A stretch of 64,000 bases of DNA, taken from assembly GCA_040224245.1 (NCBI GenBank), contig JBEGIR010000075.1, positions 38,667-102,666 on the forward strand, given 5' to 3'. The notes under the pieces are model-generated. The model was not told the origin of the DNA. It made no database searches and saw only the letters and a list, made by a program, of their open reading frames with translations. Shown piece by piece: positions 46,047 to 56,290 of this stretch. The translations under genes were made by a program, and so were the position numbers. Numbering within the stretch: position 1 is the first letter of the stretch; each line of letters starts with the position of its first letter. The DNA is from Puniceicoccaceae bacterium. Lineage in GTDB: Bacteria; Verrucomicrobiota; Verrucomicrobiia; Opitutales; JAFGAQ01.

Positions 46047-46691
46047 TCAATCCACCTGGATGATGTGATTCTTGATCGCAAACATCACCGCCTGGGTGCG
46101 GTCATTCACCTTGAGTTTCTTGTAGATATTTGCCAGGTGAACCTTCACCGTGCCTTCGACCAGATTCAGTTTGTCCGCGACTTCCTTGTTGCTCAAACCA
46201 TGGGCAACACACTCCAGGATGGTAATCTCACGTGGGGTGAGTTTTGAGGTGAAACGGAAAATCATACGGGATGAAATTTCCGGCGGAATGTAGCGATCCC
46301 CTCCAGCAACCGTGCGGATCGCCTCGAGCAACAGATCCAGCTCCATGTCCTTGACTACAAATCCGTCTGCCCCGGCCTGAAAGGCGTTGAAAATCTCTTC
46401 GCCATTGGCGTAGCTGCTGTAGACCAGCACATTGCAGCGCTCCCATTCCTTTTTGAGGATGCGGATCGTTTCGATTCCCCCTTGCTCCGGCATGCGCAGA
46501 TCGAGAATCACTACATCGGGCCGTTTCTCCAGGGCTGTGCTTACCGCCTCCATGCCATTTCCGGCTTCCGCAATCACAACCATATCAGGTTCATGCTCAA
46601 TCGCCGATGCAATGCCCATGCGCATGGCAATGTGATCATCCACGAGCAGGATGCGGATCTTGCGATCCGGGTTGTTTGACCATTTATTCAT
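46047..46691 (-). CDS. NarL/LuxR-family response regulator
   Basis: 214-residue two-component response regulator. Receiver domain about 12-130 with Asp19/Asp20-type acidic pair in ILLVDDH, phospho-acceptor Asp64 in VVILDLRMPEQGG, and Lys in FVVKDM; LuxR-type helix-turn-helix about 150-210 (LTPREITILECVAHGLSNKEVADKLNLVEGTVKVHLANIYKKLKV). Its ATG overlaps the stop of the upstream kinase gene by four bases (ATGA), so kinase and regulator are translated as a pair. By position it probably controls the GH95 gene in the same operon or other glycan genes. Confidence 0.96.
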   Translation of the reverse strand: MNKWSNNPDRKIRILLVDDHIAMRMGIASAIEHEPDMVVIAEAGNGMEAVSTALEKRPDVVILDLRMPEQGGIETIRILKKEWERCNVLVYSSYANGEEIFNAFQAGADGFVVKDMELDLLLEAIRTVAGGDRYIPPEISSRMIFRFTSKLTPREITILECVAHGLSNKEVADKLNLVEGTVKVHLANIYKKLKVNDRTQAVMFAIKNHIIQVD

Positions 46692-49600
46692 ATCGCATCT
46701 CCTCTGGGTATTGGTACCCGAATCGAAACACGGGTCCCCTTGCCAATCTCACTGACGATGTCAACCGTTCCACGAAACCGTTCGGCGCGATCCAAGACCC
46801 CGCGAAGGCCCAATTGGTGAGAACTGTGCGTGACATCCTGAACGTTAAATCCCTTGCCGTCGTCTTCAATTTCCACCAGCGCATGCTCCGTTTCAAAGTT
46901 CAAGCGGATCACGATATGTTGGGCCTGCCCATGTTGGATTGCATTGGTGATCGACTCCTGCGCAATGCGCAACAGGTGGTGCTGTGTGGATCTGGGCAGC
47001 GGAAAGGCCAATCCCGATGAAATCACTTCGATCTGAATCGCCCGGCTGTTGACCAGCGATGCGACGCGTTCCAGGGCGAGGGCAAGGTTTTCGTCCTTCA
47101 ACAGGGGTGTTTCCATATCCCAGACCGCATGCTTCACTTCCTGGTGGGTATAGGTTAAAATGGTCTTCGCACGACCCAGTCGACGCTGCAATTCTTCCGT
47201 TAACCCACTGCTCTTGAGCGTCGAATCCAGAATGAGTTTCAACCCGCTCAGTCCCTGTTGCACGCTGTCATGAATCTCATGTGCAATGCGGTTGCGCTCT
47301 TCGTGAACTGCCCGGCTGCGCTCTTCCTCTCTCAGCCTTCCCATCGTGAGTTCAAGCTCGTGCGTGCGCTCATCCACCAGCCGCGCCAGTACACGGTTGC
47401 GGTTGCGCGCCACGGCAACTGGAATCGCCGACAACAGTGCCACCAGCAGAACAAACCCAAATCCATAAATTCCATATGCGAGCGCACTGCGGTACCATGG
47501 CGGGTGAATCGTGAAATTCAGCTGCAACGGCTCACCCAGGGGCAGATTTGCATCCATGAGCGTCACTTGCATGCGATACGATGCCTCCTTCAGATTCGGG
47601 ATGGTCAGCCCCGAGCCGGATCGCGTCAGACTCCACTCTGAAAATGCACTTTTGAGGTCAACGCGATACGAGAGGTTGTCGTAGGCATAACTGCCCGAAA
47701 AGAAGCGAAAGCTGAGCGTATTCTGGTCATAGGACAGCGAGGGAAAGCTGTCACCTTTTGCGGGAGGAAAAAGCAGTTCCTGCGTCTTCGCATCGGAAAC
47801 GGATACGAGGCTTGGCTTCGGGTTCCGAGGCACTTGATCCGCATCACCCGGATACACCAAATAAAGGGAACGCCTGGCGCTGACCCACAATTCGTCATCC
47901 CCAAACAGGCGCAAAATCGGTGAGGGTTCTCGAATCAGTCGCGCGGGTCCCAGGTCAAAGCGGTAACCATCCTTTTCCTTGCGCAGTATCGATACGCCTC
48001 GATTGTGGGACAACCAAATGTTGCCGACGGAATCCTGCACGGTGCGCCAGACCGGAAATGGGGATTGCTTCAGCAGTTTGTCGATCTCCGGAGCCTGCGT
48101 GTAGATACCGCTGAGTTTATCCACATACACCCGCTGATCGTCGGGACCAGTGAGCACCACATTGTCTCCGATCGAACCGATGTTCACCCACGATGCCTGC
48201 TTCCAGGGAAACTGCTCAAACACCTGGGTCAGCAGCTGTTGTCGTTCAAGGGTAAGCCTCGCCACTCGATTCAGTCCCAGCTCAATCCAGACAGAGTTCC
48301 CAATCTTGTGAACAATTGACGGAAATCCCAATCCCGGAATACGCCGCACAAACTCATTCCACTGGTCTCCTTCGCGCCGTATTGCCGTGATTTCATACGA
48401 CCCAATGACAATGCAGAGGTCCGGATTGAGCGGCACTACGCGCGCCACATCCATATCCGAAAGCACTGACTCCATCTTGCCATCCACATCGATGGAATAC
48501 ACGCCGATCCCATTTCCAATCAGCATTTGCGATCCGCATCCGGCAACCGTCAGATTGAAGGAATCCGGCTGATTGGGAACCGGACGAAAGCGCAAGGTTC
48601 CAGTATCCGTATCCTGATACGACTCAAAGATGATCCCATTGCTCGAGATGAGGATGCCCTTGTCCCATCTGCAGACTTCCGGCCATTCCGTTTGAAGCCC
48701 ACTGCGATGGTCCAGTGTCCTGACTCCGCTCCCGTAGTAAATCTTCCCGACCCCTTCATCTGTCGCATACCAGAGCACGCCGGGTTCATTGGATACGATC
48801 TGGTGCACTCGTTCATACTCGGGGCCTGTCAGTTCAAGAACCACGTTCCCATCCGATTCCAGGACCAGGATTCCTATTCGCTCAACGGCAACCGCCACGT
48901 TGCCTTCACTCAGGTAACACAAGTCAATGGCTCCGCGTGCGTCCGACAGATCCAGATCCGTCACCCACTCGGAGAACATCCCATCTTTCATGACCATGAA
49001 CCCGCGCAGTGCATGTGTGAAGAGGATCGAATCCGAGGCCACATGGGTCGCATTTTTCAAATCCCTCGGAAAAACCGGTTTCACCGGCACGGGAGACACT
49101 GCAAACTGCTCCATGTCGAAGCGCATCAATCCGATCGACAATACGGACACATAAAACTTGCCCTGATATTCAAAGACCTGCTCCAGCCCGGGCAGTTGCA
49201 GGTAGCGATGCTTGCCGGTGCTTTCGTTGTAATGCAGTAACCCATTCCAGTTGTAAAAGAATGCGCCGTCTTCCGTGATCAGAATGTGATCAAAATCTCC
49301 GCCTAGCGTCCACTCCGGTCGCGCCTCCGGACTCAGGCTCACCGGGGTATAGAGTCCGCTCTCCTGACGCTCCAAAGTACCCCAGTGCCCGTGCGATGCA
49401 AAATATCCCACACCTTCCGGCGAATAGGCCACCTGAGTCAGGGTGTGCTCGATCGGGTCCTTCTCGTCGATCAGGTTGATCCATTCGTTGTCATTGAGCA
49501 CCATCAGTTTGTTGTAGCGCACCACCATCAGGCGACCCAGTGGATCAAATCCGATGCGAAATCCAGGCGTGATGTCACCAATGTCATCGAGCGAATAAAA

Positions 49601-49726
49601 GCGCTTTGGCGGCAGCCCGACGGTCTCAGCAATCAGGGAATGCGCCAGCGACAGCAATACGGCGGCGATCAGGATGCATATCCCGGAATTGCGCCCTCCC
49701 AAAATCCATCTGCCACGGGTGTTCAC
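46688..49726 (-). CDS. Propeller-type sensor histidine kinase (Reg_prop/Y_Y_Y, HisKA_3)
   Basis: Membrane sensor kinase of 1,012 residues. I start at the GTG at 49726: it has a near-ideal Shine-Dalgarno (AAGGAGG, 7 bases upstream) and removes an overlap with the GH95 gene that a longer reading would create. Parts: signal/anchor (GICILIAAVLLSLAHSLIAE), a periplasmic two-component-type propeller (about 40-665), a Y_Y_Y-like sandwich (about 680-735: SYRVDLKSAFSEWSL), a transmembrane helix (about 745-770: GIYGFGFVLLVALLSAIPVAVA), a HisKA_3 dimerisation helix with phospho-His about 819 (ERNRIAHEIHDSVQQGL), and an ATPase domain (ESITNAIQHG, EIEDDGKGF). It resembles the sensor half of Bacteroides HTCS glycan sensors, but with a separate LuxR-type partner. 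Confidence 0.92.
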   Translation of the reverse strand: MNTRGRWILGGRNSGICILIAAVLLSLAHSLIAETVGLPPKRFYSLDDIGDITPGFRIGFDPLGRLMVVRYNKLMVLNDNEWINLIDEKDPIEHTLTQVAYSPEGVGYFASHGHWGTLERQESGLYTPVSLSPEARPEWTLGGDFDHILITEDGAFFYNWNGLLHYNESTGKHRYLQLPGLEQVFEYQGKFYVSVLSIGLMRFDMEQFAVSPVPVKPVFPRDLKNATHVASDSILFTHALRGFMVMKDGMFSEWVTDLDLSDARGAIDLCYLSEGNVAVAVERIGILVLESDGNVVLELTGPEYERVHQIVSNEPGVLWYATDEGVGKIYYGSGVRTLDHRSGLQTEWPEVCRWDKGILISSNGIIFESYQDTDTGTLRFRPVPNQPDSFNLTVAGCGSQMLIGNGIGVYSIDVDGKMESVLSDMDVARVVPLNPDLCIVIGSYEITAIRREGDQWNEFVRRIPGLGFPSIVHKIGNSVWIELGLNRVARLTLERQQLLTQVFEQFPWKQASWVNIGSIGDNVVLTGPDDQRVYVDKLSGIYTQAPEIDKLLKQSPFPVWRTVQDSVGNIWLSHNRGVSILRKEKDGYRFDLGPARLIREPSPILRLFGDDELWVSARRSLYLVYPGDADQVPRNPKPSLVSVSDAKTQELLFPPAKGDSFPSLSYDQNTLSFRFFSGSYAYDNLSYRVDLKSAFSEWSLTRSGSGLTIPNLKEASYRMQVTLMDANLPLGEPLQLNFTIHPPWYRSALAYGIYGFGFVLLVALLSAIPVAVARNRNRVLARLVDERTHELELTMGRLREEERSRAVHEERNRIAHEIHDSVQQGLSGLKLILDSTLKSSGLTEELQRRLGRAKTILTYTHQEVKHAVWDMETPLLKDENLALALERVASLVNSRAIQIEVISSGLAFPLPRSTQHHLLRIAQESITNAIQHGQAQHIVIRLNFETEHALVEIEDDGKGFNVQDVTHSSHQLGLRGVLDRAERFRGTVDIVSEIGKGTRVSIRVPIPRGDAI

Positions 49727-49751
49727 CCCATCACCTCCTTGTGTGCGTTTC

Positions 49752-52298
49752 TCATGGTTCACGCAACTGGGAAACCAGTCGATATCGCTTTCCCGCCTCG
49801 GCAGGCCATTCATACAAATAGGTCTGCGGGACCGGATTCACCTGCGCAGGTGCCTGTGCAACCACAACTGGACTCTGAATTTCCGGCACCGCGAGCAGGC
49901 CAGAGGAATTCGCATCCATCACACTGATCCGGCGCAGTCCCTCCGGTCCGGACAAGGGCACCCAGGACCGGATGCGTGCGTTGCCATCCTTGGTGGCATG
50001 GATCACTGCGGACTCCAACTGCCCATTCATCCACTCCAGCTCCACCGTGAATCCGCCACGCGCACGCAGCCCACTCACACGCCCCTGTCCCCACGCGTCT
50101 GGCAGGGCCGGCAGCAGGAAGAGGGAACCATCGTGGGACTGCAGCAGCATTTCTGCAATACCGGCAGTGCAGCCGAAGTTACCGTCAATCTGGAAGGGAG
50201 GATGCGCATCAAACAGATTCGGATAGGTGCCTCCTTTGCCTTCATAGCCATGAATCACAGGGCAAGGCGTCAGCTGCTCGCGGATGAGCTTGAAGGCACG
50301 GTTCCCATCCAGCAGGCGCGCCCATAGGTTCACCTTCCACCCCATGGACCATCCTGTCGATGCGTCGCCACGATGCTCCAGCACAGAGCGCGCCGCAGCA
50401 AACAGCTCCGGTGTGCGGAAGGGAGAAATCTGATTACCGGGATGCAGTCCATACAGGTGGGAGACATGACGGTGGTCGTCGTCCGGTCGATCCCAGTCCT
50501 GCAACCACTCCTGCAGCTGCCCATAGCGTCCGATGTGCATGGGCGGCAGGCGATCCCGCGCCGCCCGAAGCTCTTCCGCCAGCTCAGCATCCACTCCAAG
50601 CACGTCAGAAGCCGCGATGACATTCGAAAATGCATCAAACACGAGCTGCGAATCCATGGCATTGCCCGGAGCAAGTGTGGTACCATGAAGGTGCGCATTT
50701 TCCGGTGAAACACTGGGACTGACCAGCAACCAGCCGGTTTCGGGATCGTGTACCAGCATGTCCAGACAGAATAGCGCACATGCTTTCAATACCTCATATA
50801 CCGATGCCAGAAAGTGCTCGTCTCCGGTGAACAGGTAGCGCTGCCAGAGGTGCTGGCTGAGCCACGCCCCACCCATCGGCCACATGCCATAAAAGGCACC
50901 ATCCACCGGTCCCGTGATGCGCCAGATATCCGTATTGTGGTGCAGCACCCATCCGCGCGCACCATACATCGACGCAGCCGCATCGGCTCCAGTCTGCGCC
51001 AGGTCCTCCAGCATGCCAAAGAGCGGTTCGTGCATTTCTGACAAATTCGTCAGCTCCGCCGGCCAATAATTCATTTCGGCGTTGATGTTGACCGTGTATT
51101 TGCTGTCCCAGGGTGGGTTGAGGTGTGGATTCCAGATGCCCTGCAGGTTTGCGGGCTGAGTGCCGGGTCGCGAGGATGCAATGAGCAGGTAGCGCCCAAA
51201 CTGGAAATACAGGCTCACCAGCTGCGGATCGTTACCGTCAAAAAAGGCCTGCACACGCTGGTCCGTAGGCAGTTTCGCCGCCTCAGTCACTCCAAGATCC
51301 AGCGATACGCGATCATAAAACTGTCGATAGTCGGCGACATGATCCGTGCGCAGGGCTTCATACTGGCGTCCCTTCACTCGCTCCAGCGGCTCGAGTGCAC
51401 GCCTTTCAGGATCGGCGCTGAGGTCTGCAAAGTTCACAAAGTTGGTTCCGATGGAAATGAACAGCTCCAGGGTATCCGCCGCTTCGATCTGCAGGTGATC
51501 CGACTCCACACTCAGCTTGCCGCCCTGAAGTCGTGGCAACACCCGGGCCTGAAACTGCACACGGCCTTTTTTGTTCTCCTGGTCCCCCGAACGGCCCGCC
51601 AGCACCAGCTGTTCTCCATTCGTGCTCACGGTGTGCTGCAGTTGCGGGGTCGAAAAACGCAGTGTGCAGTCAATCGCACCCGGCTGATCCGCCGACACCC
51701 GCATCACGATGACCTGGTCCACTGCGGTTGCAAAATATTCGCGCTCGTAGGTCACGCCATCCACCACATAGCGGGTGCGTGACAGCGCGTTTGCGATATC
51801 CAGCTCGCGCTCGTAGTCGGTCACGGCTTCATGTCCCGGAAAATCCACCCACAGGTCACCCACGGTCTGATAGGCCATGCCGTTGTTGGAGTCGGCTGGT
51901 GCCTGAAATGGAATCACCTGCATCAGGAGTTGCTCGGCTTCCTTGTATTTCCCGTTCGCCAGCAGCTCCCGCGCATCGGGCAGCACTTCCCGAAAGCCAT
52001 CCGGAAGGTTGTTGCCCGGTTCACCCGCCCAAACCGTGTCTTCGTTCAGCTGCAGGCGTTCCGTCCCGGTCGTTCCAAAAATCATCGCTCCCAGCCGTCC
52101 GTTGCCGATGGGCAGGGCTTCCACCCATTCCGCAGCCGGTTCCGCATACCAAAGTCGATCCAACGGTGAGGTCTCAACTTCGGCTCCATTCGGCTGCGCC
52201 ATGTGCGCAGGGTTTGACAGGTCTGCGTGCAAGCTGCCCGCCACGCAAAGCGCAGCGACCGTGCAGATGCACTGAGTGAATTTGGGGTATCGCATCAT
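49752..52298 (-). CDS. GH95 glycosidase (alpha-L-fucosidase/alpha-L-galactosidase)
   Basis: Secreted inverting family 95 enzyme of 848 residues, expected to remove terminal alpha-L-fucose or alpha-L-galactose, for example from xyloglucan or algal glycans. ATG at 52298 (or the adjacent 52295) begins the signal peptide [25 protein letters not shown]. Family marks: [39 protein letters not shown], the [18 protein letters not shown] segment holding the Asn pair equivalent to Asn421/Asn423 of Afc[11 protein letters not shown] with the acid Glu, and [24 protein letters not shown] with the conserved Asp. First gene of an operon with the sensor kinase (25-base gap) and the regulator. Confidence 0.93.
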   Translation of the reverse strand: MMRYPKFTQCICTVAALCVAGSLHADLSNPAHMAQPNGAEVETSPLDRLWYAEPAAEWVEALPIGNGRLGAMIFGTTGTERLQLNEDTVWAGEPGNNLPDGFREVLPDARELLANGKYKEAEQLLMQVIPFQAPADSNNGMAYQTVGDLWVDFPGHEAVTDYERELDIANALSRTRYVVDGVTYEREYFATAVDQVIVMRVSADQPGAIDCTLRFSTPQLQHTVSTNGEQLVLAGRSGDQENKKGRVQFQARVLPRLQGGKLSVESDHLQIEAADTLELFISIGTNFVNFADLSADPERRALEPLERVKGRQYEALRTDHVADYRQFYDRVSLDLGVTEAAKLPTDQRVQAFFDGNDPQLVSLYFQFGRYLLIASSRPGTQPANLQGIWNPHLNPPWDSKYTVNINAEMNYWPAELTNLSEMHEPLFGMLEDLAQTGADAAASMYGARGWVLHHNTDIWRITGPVDGAFYGMWPMGGAWLSQHLWQRYLFTGDEHFLASVYEVLKACALFCLDMLVHDPETGWLLVSPSVSPENAHLHGTTLAPGNAMDSQLVFDAFSNVIAASDVLGVDAELAEELRAARDRLPPMHIGRYGQLQEWLQDWDRPDDDHRHVSHLYGLHPGNQISPFRTPELFAAARSVLEHRGDASTGWSMGWKVNLWARLLDGNRAFKLIREQLTPCPVIHGYEGKGGTYPNLFDAHPPFQIDGNFGCTAGIAEMLLQSHDGSLFLLPALPDAWGQGRVSGLRARGGFTVELEWMNGQLESAVIHATKDGNARIRSWVPLSGPEGLRRISVMDANSSGLLAVPEIQSPVVVAQAPAQVNPVPQTYLYEWPAEAGKRYRLVSQLREP

Positions 52299-52445
52299 CT
52301 CAAAAAGCCAACAGGGTATTGGGTTCACCGGACAGAACCCGCTCTATGAGCGCGAACCACCCGACACACAGATACCTAACAGAGTTCGCATAAGGCTTGC
52401 AATGATCAAGCCCAGATCACGGACCGATAGCGCGAAGGCATTCGA

Positions 52446-52473
52446 TATAGTAAAATCTATACCTTTTACTATA
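52446..52473. promoter_or_regulatory. Inverted repeat TATAGTAAAA-N8-TTTTACTATA, candidate operator
   Basis: Perfect 10-base arms with an 8-base spacer, 148 bases upstream of the GH95 start. Size and symmetry fit a dimer-binding operator, possibly for the LuxR-type regulator of the same operon or a glycan repressor. It has no T-run, so it is not a terminator. Confidence 0.5.
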
Positions 52474-52574
52474 GATCCTCTTGGCACACATTTCTCCACT
52501 GCGCTGCTTCAGAAGCGTCAACGCTGCAGCTGCGCAGAAGAAAAATCGCACCGCGAATCCCCCCAAGACAGGGG

Positions 52575-52602
52575 CATCCGGTTCGAATTCCGAAACCGGA
52601 TG
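52575..52602 (-). terminator. Hairpin after acetolactate synthase, possible terminator
   Basis: Stem CATCCGGTT/AACCGGATG with a 10-base loop, 8 bases beyond the stop codon on the minus strand. No T-run follows, so termination may be inefficient or the hairpin may only protect the 3' end. Confidence 0.4.
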
Positions 52603-52609
52603 AGTCGAC

Positions 52610-54478
52610 CTACTTGATGATGATCTCTTTCGCAGACTTTTTCTGCGGAATCATCGGCAACACATGCTCGGTATAGGGCACAATGACGTCGAGCAGGTAA
52701 GGACCGTCGTGATCGAGCATCTCGCGGATAGCCTCACGCAGGTCCTCACGCTTGATCACACGGCGCGCCTTGACGCCAAATCCGGCAGCAATCGTCAGGT
52801 AATCGGGATAGATCGCGTCTGGATTGTCCGGTCCACCGATGTTGGTGTGATCACAGAGAATGGTCTGCCCGCGGACTCCATCATAAAAGCGGTCTTCCCA
52901 CTGCACCACCATGCCGAGGTGCTGGTTGTTCAAAATCATGACTTTTGCGTTGATCTTTTCAATCTTCGCAGTGGCGAGTTCCTGCACGTTCATGAGGAAG
53001 GAACCATCGCCGTCGATGTCGATCACTTCCTTCTCCGGAAACGCCACCTTGGCCCCCAGCGCAGCAGGATAACCAAAGCCCATCGTGCCCAGTCCAAGCG
53101 AGCTGATGTAGCGGCGCGGTTCGTTGAAGGGATAGTACTGGGCCGCCCACATCTGGTGCTGGCCCACTCCGGTCGAGATGATGGCCTCGCCTTTCGATTC
53201 CTGATACAGCACCTCCACCGCTTCCTGCGGCAGGATGTGCTCACTGACCTCGTAGGAGAAGGGATACTGAGCCTTCCATCCGTCAAGTTTCTCCATCCAG
53301 GCGCTGACATCCGGAGCCTTGCGTCCCTGTTCCTTCCACAACTCGTTCATGCGCTTGAGCGCAAACCCGATCTCAGAGTGGATCGCAAGGTCCACCTTCT
53401 TGTTCTTGTTGTGCTCGGAACGGTCGAGATCAAAATGAATGACCTTTGAATCGGGCGCAAACTTGCTGACATCCCCGGTGATGCGATCATCAAAGCGTGC
53501 TCCCGCGCAGATCAGCAGATCGCTCTCATAGACCGCCCAGTTGCCCGCAACTGATCCATGCATGCCAAACCAGTTGAGGGATTTCGGGTCATCCGCCGGC
53601 ATCGCACCCAGCCCCATCAGGGTCGAGGCCTGTGGCACTCCGGTCAATTTCACAAACTCCCGCAAGTGCTCACTTGCATTGCTCGAAATGATGCCGCCTC
53701 CCGTGTAGATCACCGGACGCTCTGCCTGCTGGATCAGGTCCAACACCTGCGATAGCTCCGCATCGCCTGCGCGAGGGTCTGCCGGATAGCCGGGCAGGTA
53801 AATCTCATCCGGAAAGAAGGGTTCAAAGACCTTCTGCTGGATATCCTTGGGGATATCGATCACCACGGGTCCCGGGCGGCCAGTCTGCGCAATGAAAAAC
53901 GCTTCCTTGATCGCCTTGGCGAGTTCGTTGTGATCGAGCACGAGGTAGCTGTGTTTGACGATGGGCATCGTCATGTCGAGAAAGTCGGTCTCCTGAAAGG
54001 CCGCTTTCCCGATAAACTCCTGATACACCTGGCCCGGGAGCACCACGAGCGGAATGCTGTCCATGTACGCGTCCGCAATGCAGGTCACCAGATTCGTGGC
54101 TCCCGGTCCGCTGGTGGCCATGCAGACCCCCGCCTTGCCCGTTGCCCGTGCATAGCCGTGTGCCATGAATCCACCACCCTGCTCAAAGCGCGGCAGGATG
54201 GTGCGGATTTTATCCTCCCGCTTCACCAGCGACTGGTGCAGTTCCAGCGACGCACCTCCCGGATACGCAAAAATGACGTCCACGCCCTCGCGGATCAGTG
54301 CTTCCACTACGACATCGGCCCCTTTCATGGCGCTGCCGTATTGACCTTTGAGTGCGGGTTGAGATGACGAATCGGGAATCATGGTTTCAGAAGGTTCGGT
54401 TGCAGTCAAAAAGCCCTGAATTGAGCGTTGATCGGCCCAAAAATCAAGTTGTTTCTTGGATGATAAAGGTTCATTCAT
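52610..54478 (-). CDS. ilvB: Acetolactate synthase, large (catalytic) subunit
   Basis: Thiamine-diphosphate enzyme that condenses pyruvate to acetolactate (or with 2-oxobutyrate to acetohydroxybutyrate) in branched-chain amino acid synthesis. Up to 622 residues; the family domain begins near residue 51 ([29 protein letters not shown]). The N-terminal TPP domain includes the catalytic Glu in [19 protein letters not shown]; the middle FAD/ADP-type domain has [14 protein letters not shown]; the C-terminal TPP domain has [15 protein letters not shown]. The first 50 residues are poorly conserved in character, so starts at 54382 or 54328 are plausible; the longest start leaves only six bases to the divergent ymdB-like gene. 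The regulatory subunit gene is not in the adjoining sequence. Confidence 0.93.
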   Translation of the reverse strand: MNEPLSSKKQLDFWADQRSIQGFLTATEPSETMIPDSSSQPALKGQYGSAMKGADVVVEALIREGVDVIFAYPGGASLELHQSLVKREDKIRTILPRFEQGGGFMAHGYARATGKAGVCMATSGPGATNLVTCIADAYMDSIPLVVLPGQVYQEFIGKAAFQETDFLDMTMPIVKHSYLVLDHNELAKAIKEAFFIAQTGRPGPVVIDIPKDIQQKVFEPFFPDEIYLPGYPADPRAGDAELSQVLDLIQQAERPVIYTGGGIISSNASEHLREFVKLTGVPQASTLMGLGAMPADDPKSLNWFGMHGSVAGNWAVYESDLLICAGARFDDRITGDVSKFAPDSKVIHFDLDRSEHNKNKKVDLAIHSEIGFALKRMNELWKEQGRKAPDVSAWMEKLDGWKAQYPFSYEVSEHILPQEAVEVLYQESKGEAIISTGVGQHQMWAAQYYPFNEPRRYISSLGLGTMGFGYPAALGAKVAFPEKEVIDIDGDGSFLMNVQELATAKIEKINAKVMILNNQHLGMVVQWEDRFYDGVRGQTILCDHTNIGGPDNPDAIYPDYLTIAAGFGVKARRVIKREDLREAIREMLDHDGPYLLDVIVPYTEHVLPMIPQKKSAKEIIIK

Positions 54479-54484
54479 CTAAGA

Positions 54485-55273
54485 ATGGCAAAGAAAATTC
54501 TATTCATCGGGGACATCGTCGGCAAGCCGGGCCGCCAGATCCTGAAGTCCCAATTGCCCAATCTGATCCGGCGGCACAGCATCGATTTTGTCATTGCCAA
54601 CGGCGAAAACGCAGCTTCTGGAGCCGGTATCAGCAAAAAACTTGCCCACGAAATCCACCAGTGCGGCGTGGATGGGATCACGCTCGGTGACCATGTTTGG
54701 GATCAAATCGGGTTCGCCGATGAGATTGAGGACATCCCCTTCCTCTGCCGTCCTGCCAATCTGTCGCCGCGCAGCTCCGGACGTCCCTACCTCATTCTTG
54801 AGAAGGAGGGATTTCGGCTCGCCGTGATCACGCTGATGGGGCAAGTCTTCATGAAGATTCAGGCATCCTCCCCCATGGACACCATTGATGCCCTGCTGCC
54901 CGAGCTGCGCGAGCAGGCCGACGCGATCTTTGTTGAGGTGCACGCCGAAGCCACCTCGGAGAAGGTTGCCATGGGGTTTTACCTTGATGGCAAGGTCTCA
55001 GCCGTTGTGGGCACGCACACCCATATTCCCACCGCCGATGCGGCCCTGCTGCCACTCGGCACCGCCTACCAGACCGATGCAGGCATGACGGGTCCCTACC
55101 ACTCCGTGCTCGGGCGGGAGATTCAGCCCATCCTCGACCGCATGCGCGATGGTCTGCCCCGGCGTTTCCCTGTGGCGAAAGACAACGTTCAACTGTGCGG
55201 CTGTCTGGTCGAACTCAAACACGACGGCTTCGCGCGCCATATTGAACTCGTGCGCGTCCGCGATTATCAATAA
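54485..55273 (+). CDS. YmdB-family metallophosphoesterase (2',3'-cyclic nucleotide 2'-phosphodiesterase)
   Basis: 262-residue cytoplasmic calcineurin-like phosphoesterase. Metal-binding motifs: FIGDIVGKPGR near the N-terminus, ANGENAASG about 39-47, ITLGDHVWD about 65-73, VEVHAEATSEK, and GTHTHIPTAD with TDAGMTGPY near the C-terminus. Length and motif order fit YmdB/TIGR00282 enzymes, which hydrolyse cyclic nucleotides and are linked to RNA turnover and cell differentiation in Bacillus. It heads a short plus-strand group with the SDR gene 30 bases behind it. Start has no strong ribosome binding site. Confidence 0.93.
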   Translation: MAKKILFIGDIVGKPGRQILKSQLPNLIRRHSIDFVIANGENAASGAGISKKLAHEIHQCGVDGITLGDHVWDQIGFADEIEDIPFLCRPANLSPRSSGRPYLILEKEGFRLAVITLMGQVFMKIQASSPMDTIDALLPELREQADAIFVEVHAEATSEKVAMGFYLDGKVSAVVGTHTHIPTADAALLPLGTAYQTDAGMTGPYHSVLGREIQPILDRMRDGLPRRFPVAKDNVQLCGCLVELKHDGFARHIELVRVRDYQ

Positions 55274-55303
55274 GAGCACCGTCCGCTTTCATCCCGCAAG
55301 TCC

Positions 55304-56290
55304 ATGCAAATCCTTGTCACAGGTGGCACCGGTTTCATCGGTTCCCATGTCGTCAAACAACTCGTTGCTCAGGGTCACACGGTACGCTGCACCGTGCGCC
55401 GCAAAAGCCACACCCGCCGCCTTCGCGGTCTGGCCTACGAGAAAATCGTTGCCGATGTGCGGGAGCGCCTGCCCATGCTCGAAGCGGTCAATGGTTGCGA
55501 CGCCGTCATCCACTGCGCTTCCCTTTCCAATTGGAAGGACCTCAGCTCGCCCGAGCTGCGCTCGATCATCCTCGATGGCACGCAAAACCTCATCGATGCC
55601 AGCATCGCACAGGGCGCCCGCCTGGTCTATGTAAGCAGCGCCGCCGCGCTCGGAGCCAGTCGCGATCCGCATCAGCTGCGCACGGCCAACAGTGAGTTTA
55701 ATCTCAACCCCAAACGTTACCGCTACGCCGCGCTCAAGGCCGAAGCAGACCGTCTCTGCCTCCAAGCCGTTCAATCCCGCGGGGCCAACATTGTCTGCGT
55801 CCATCCCGCCGAGACCTATGGTCCGGGCGATACCCAGATGGTCACGGCCTCCACACTGCGTGATTTTGTATCGGGTCCGATCTGCCTGACCACCCACGGT
55901 GGCATGAGCGTTGCCCATGTGGAGGATGTTGCCGCCGGAATCATTGCCGCATGCGAGCGCGGGAGATCGGGTCAGAAATACATCCTGGGTGGAGAGAACA
56001 GTACCCTTTCCCAGCTCGCCGCCATCACTCAAGCCTACTGCGGCACCCAGCTGCGCGAGTTCTGCATTCCGCGCAGTCTCGTGCTGCTGCTCGCGTTCGT
56101 CTTTCGCTGCACACCCTTTGTGCGTGCCCAGACCCTCGCTACCCAATACCGCTACGCCGCCCACTACTGGTTCTATGACACCGAGTCCACCCAAACCCAG
56201 CTTGGAGTGCAGTTTCGCAGTGCCGAGGAAACGCTCCATGACACGCTGAAGTGGCTGCAAAAACAGAACCATGGAATCCGCAAACGCTGA
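55304..56290 (+). CDS. NAD(P)-dependent epimerase/dehydratase (extended SDR)
   Basis: 328-residue extended short-chain dehydrogenase. Nucleotide-binding GTGGFIG-type loop (LVTGGTGFIGSHVV) at the N-terminus, DVRERLPML, the VSSAAALG strand with the catalytic Ser region, and the active-site YxxxK in YRYAALKAEAD (about 143-147). The C-terminal half is a substrate domain with a hydrophobic stretch (SLVLLLAFVFRCTPF) that could sit at the membrane. It resembles sugar epimerases and 3-beta-hydroxysteroid-type or hopanoid-associated SDRs; substrate unknown. Its 3' end overlaps the next gene by 20 bases, so they are co-translated. Confidence 0.88.
   Translation: MQILVTGGTGFIGSHVVKQLVAQGHTVRCTVRRKSHTRRLRGLAYEKIVADVRERLPMLEAVNGCDAVIHCASLSNWKDLSSPELRSIILDGTQNLIDASIAQGARLVYVSSAAALGASRDPHQLRTANSEFNLNPKRYRYAALKAEADRLCLQAVQSRGANIVCVHPAETYGPGDTQMVTASTLRDFVSGPICLTTHGGMSVAHVEDVAAGIIAACERGRSGQKYILGGENSTLSQLAAITQAYCGTQLREFCIPRSLVLLLAFVFRCTPFVRAQTLATQYRYAAHYWFYDTESTQTQLGVQFRSAEETLHDTLKWLQKQNHGIRKR

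Larger units (their letters stand above)
52299..52609. other. Intergenic region upstream of GH95
   Basis: About 310 bases between the acetolactate synthase stop and the GH95 start. It carries a striking inverted repeat (52446-52473) and a GC-rich hairpin next to the synthase stop (52575-52602). No gene supported. Confidence 0.55.

Noticed and set aside
49727..49813. Longer N-terminus of the sensor kinase
   Set aside because: The GTG at 49726 has a near-perfect Shine-Dalgarno and avoids overlap with the GH95 gene.
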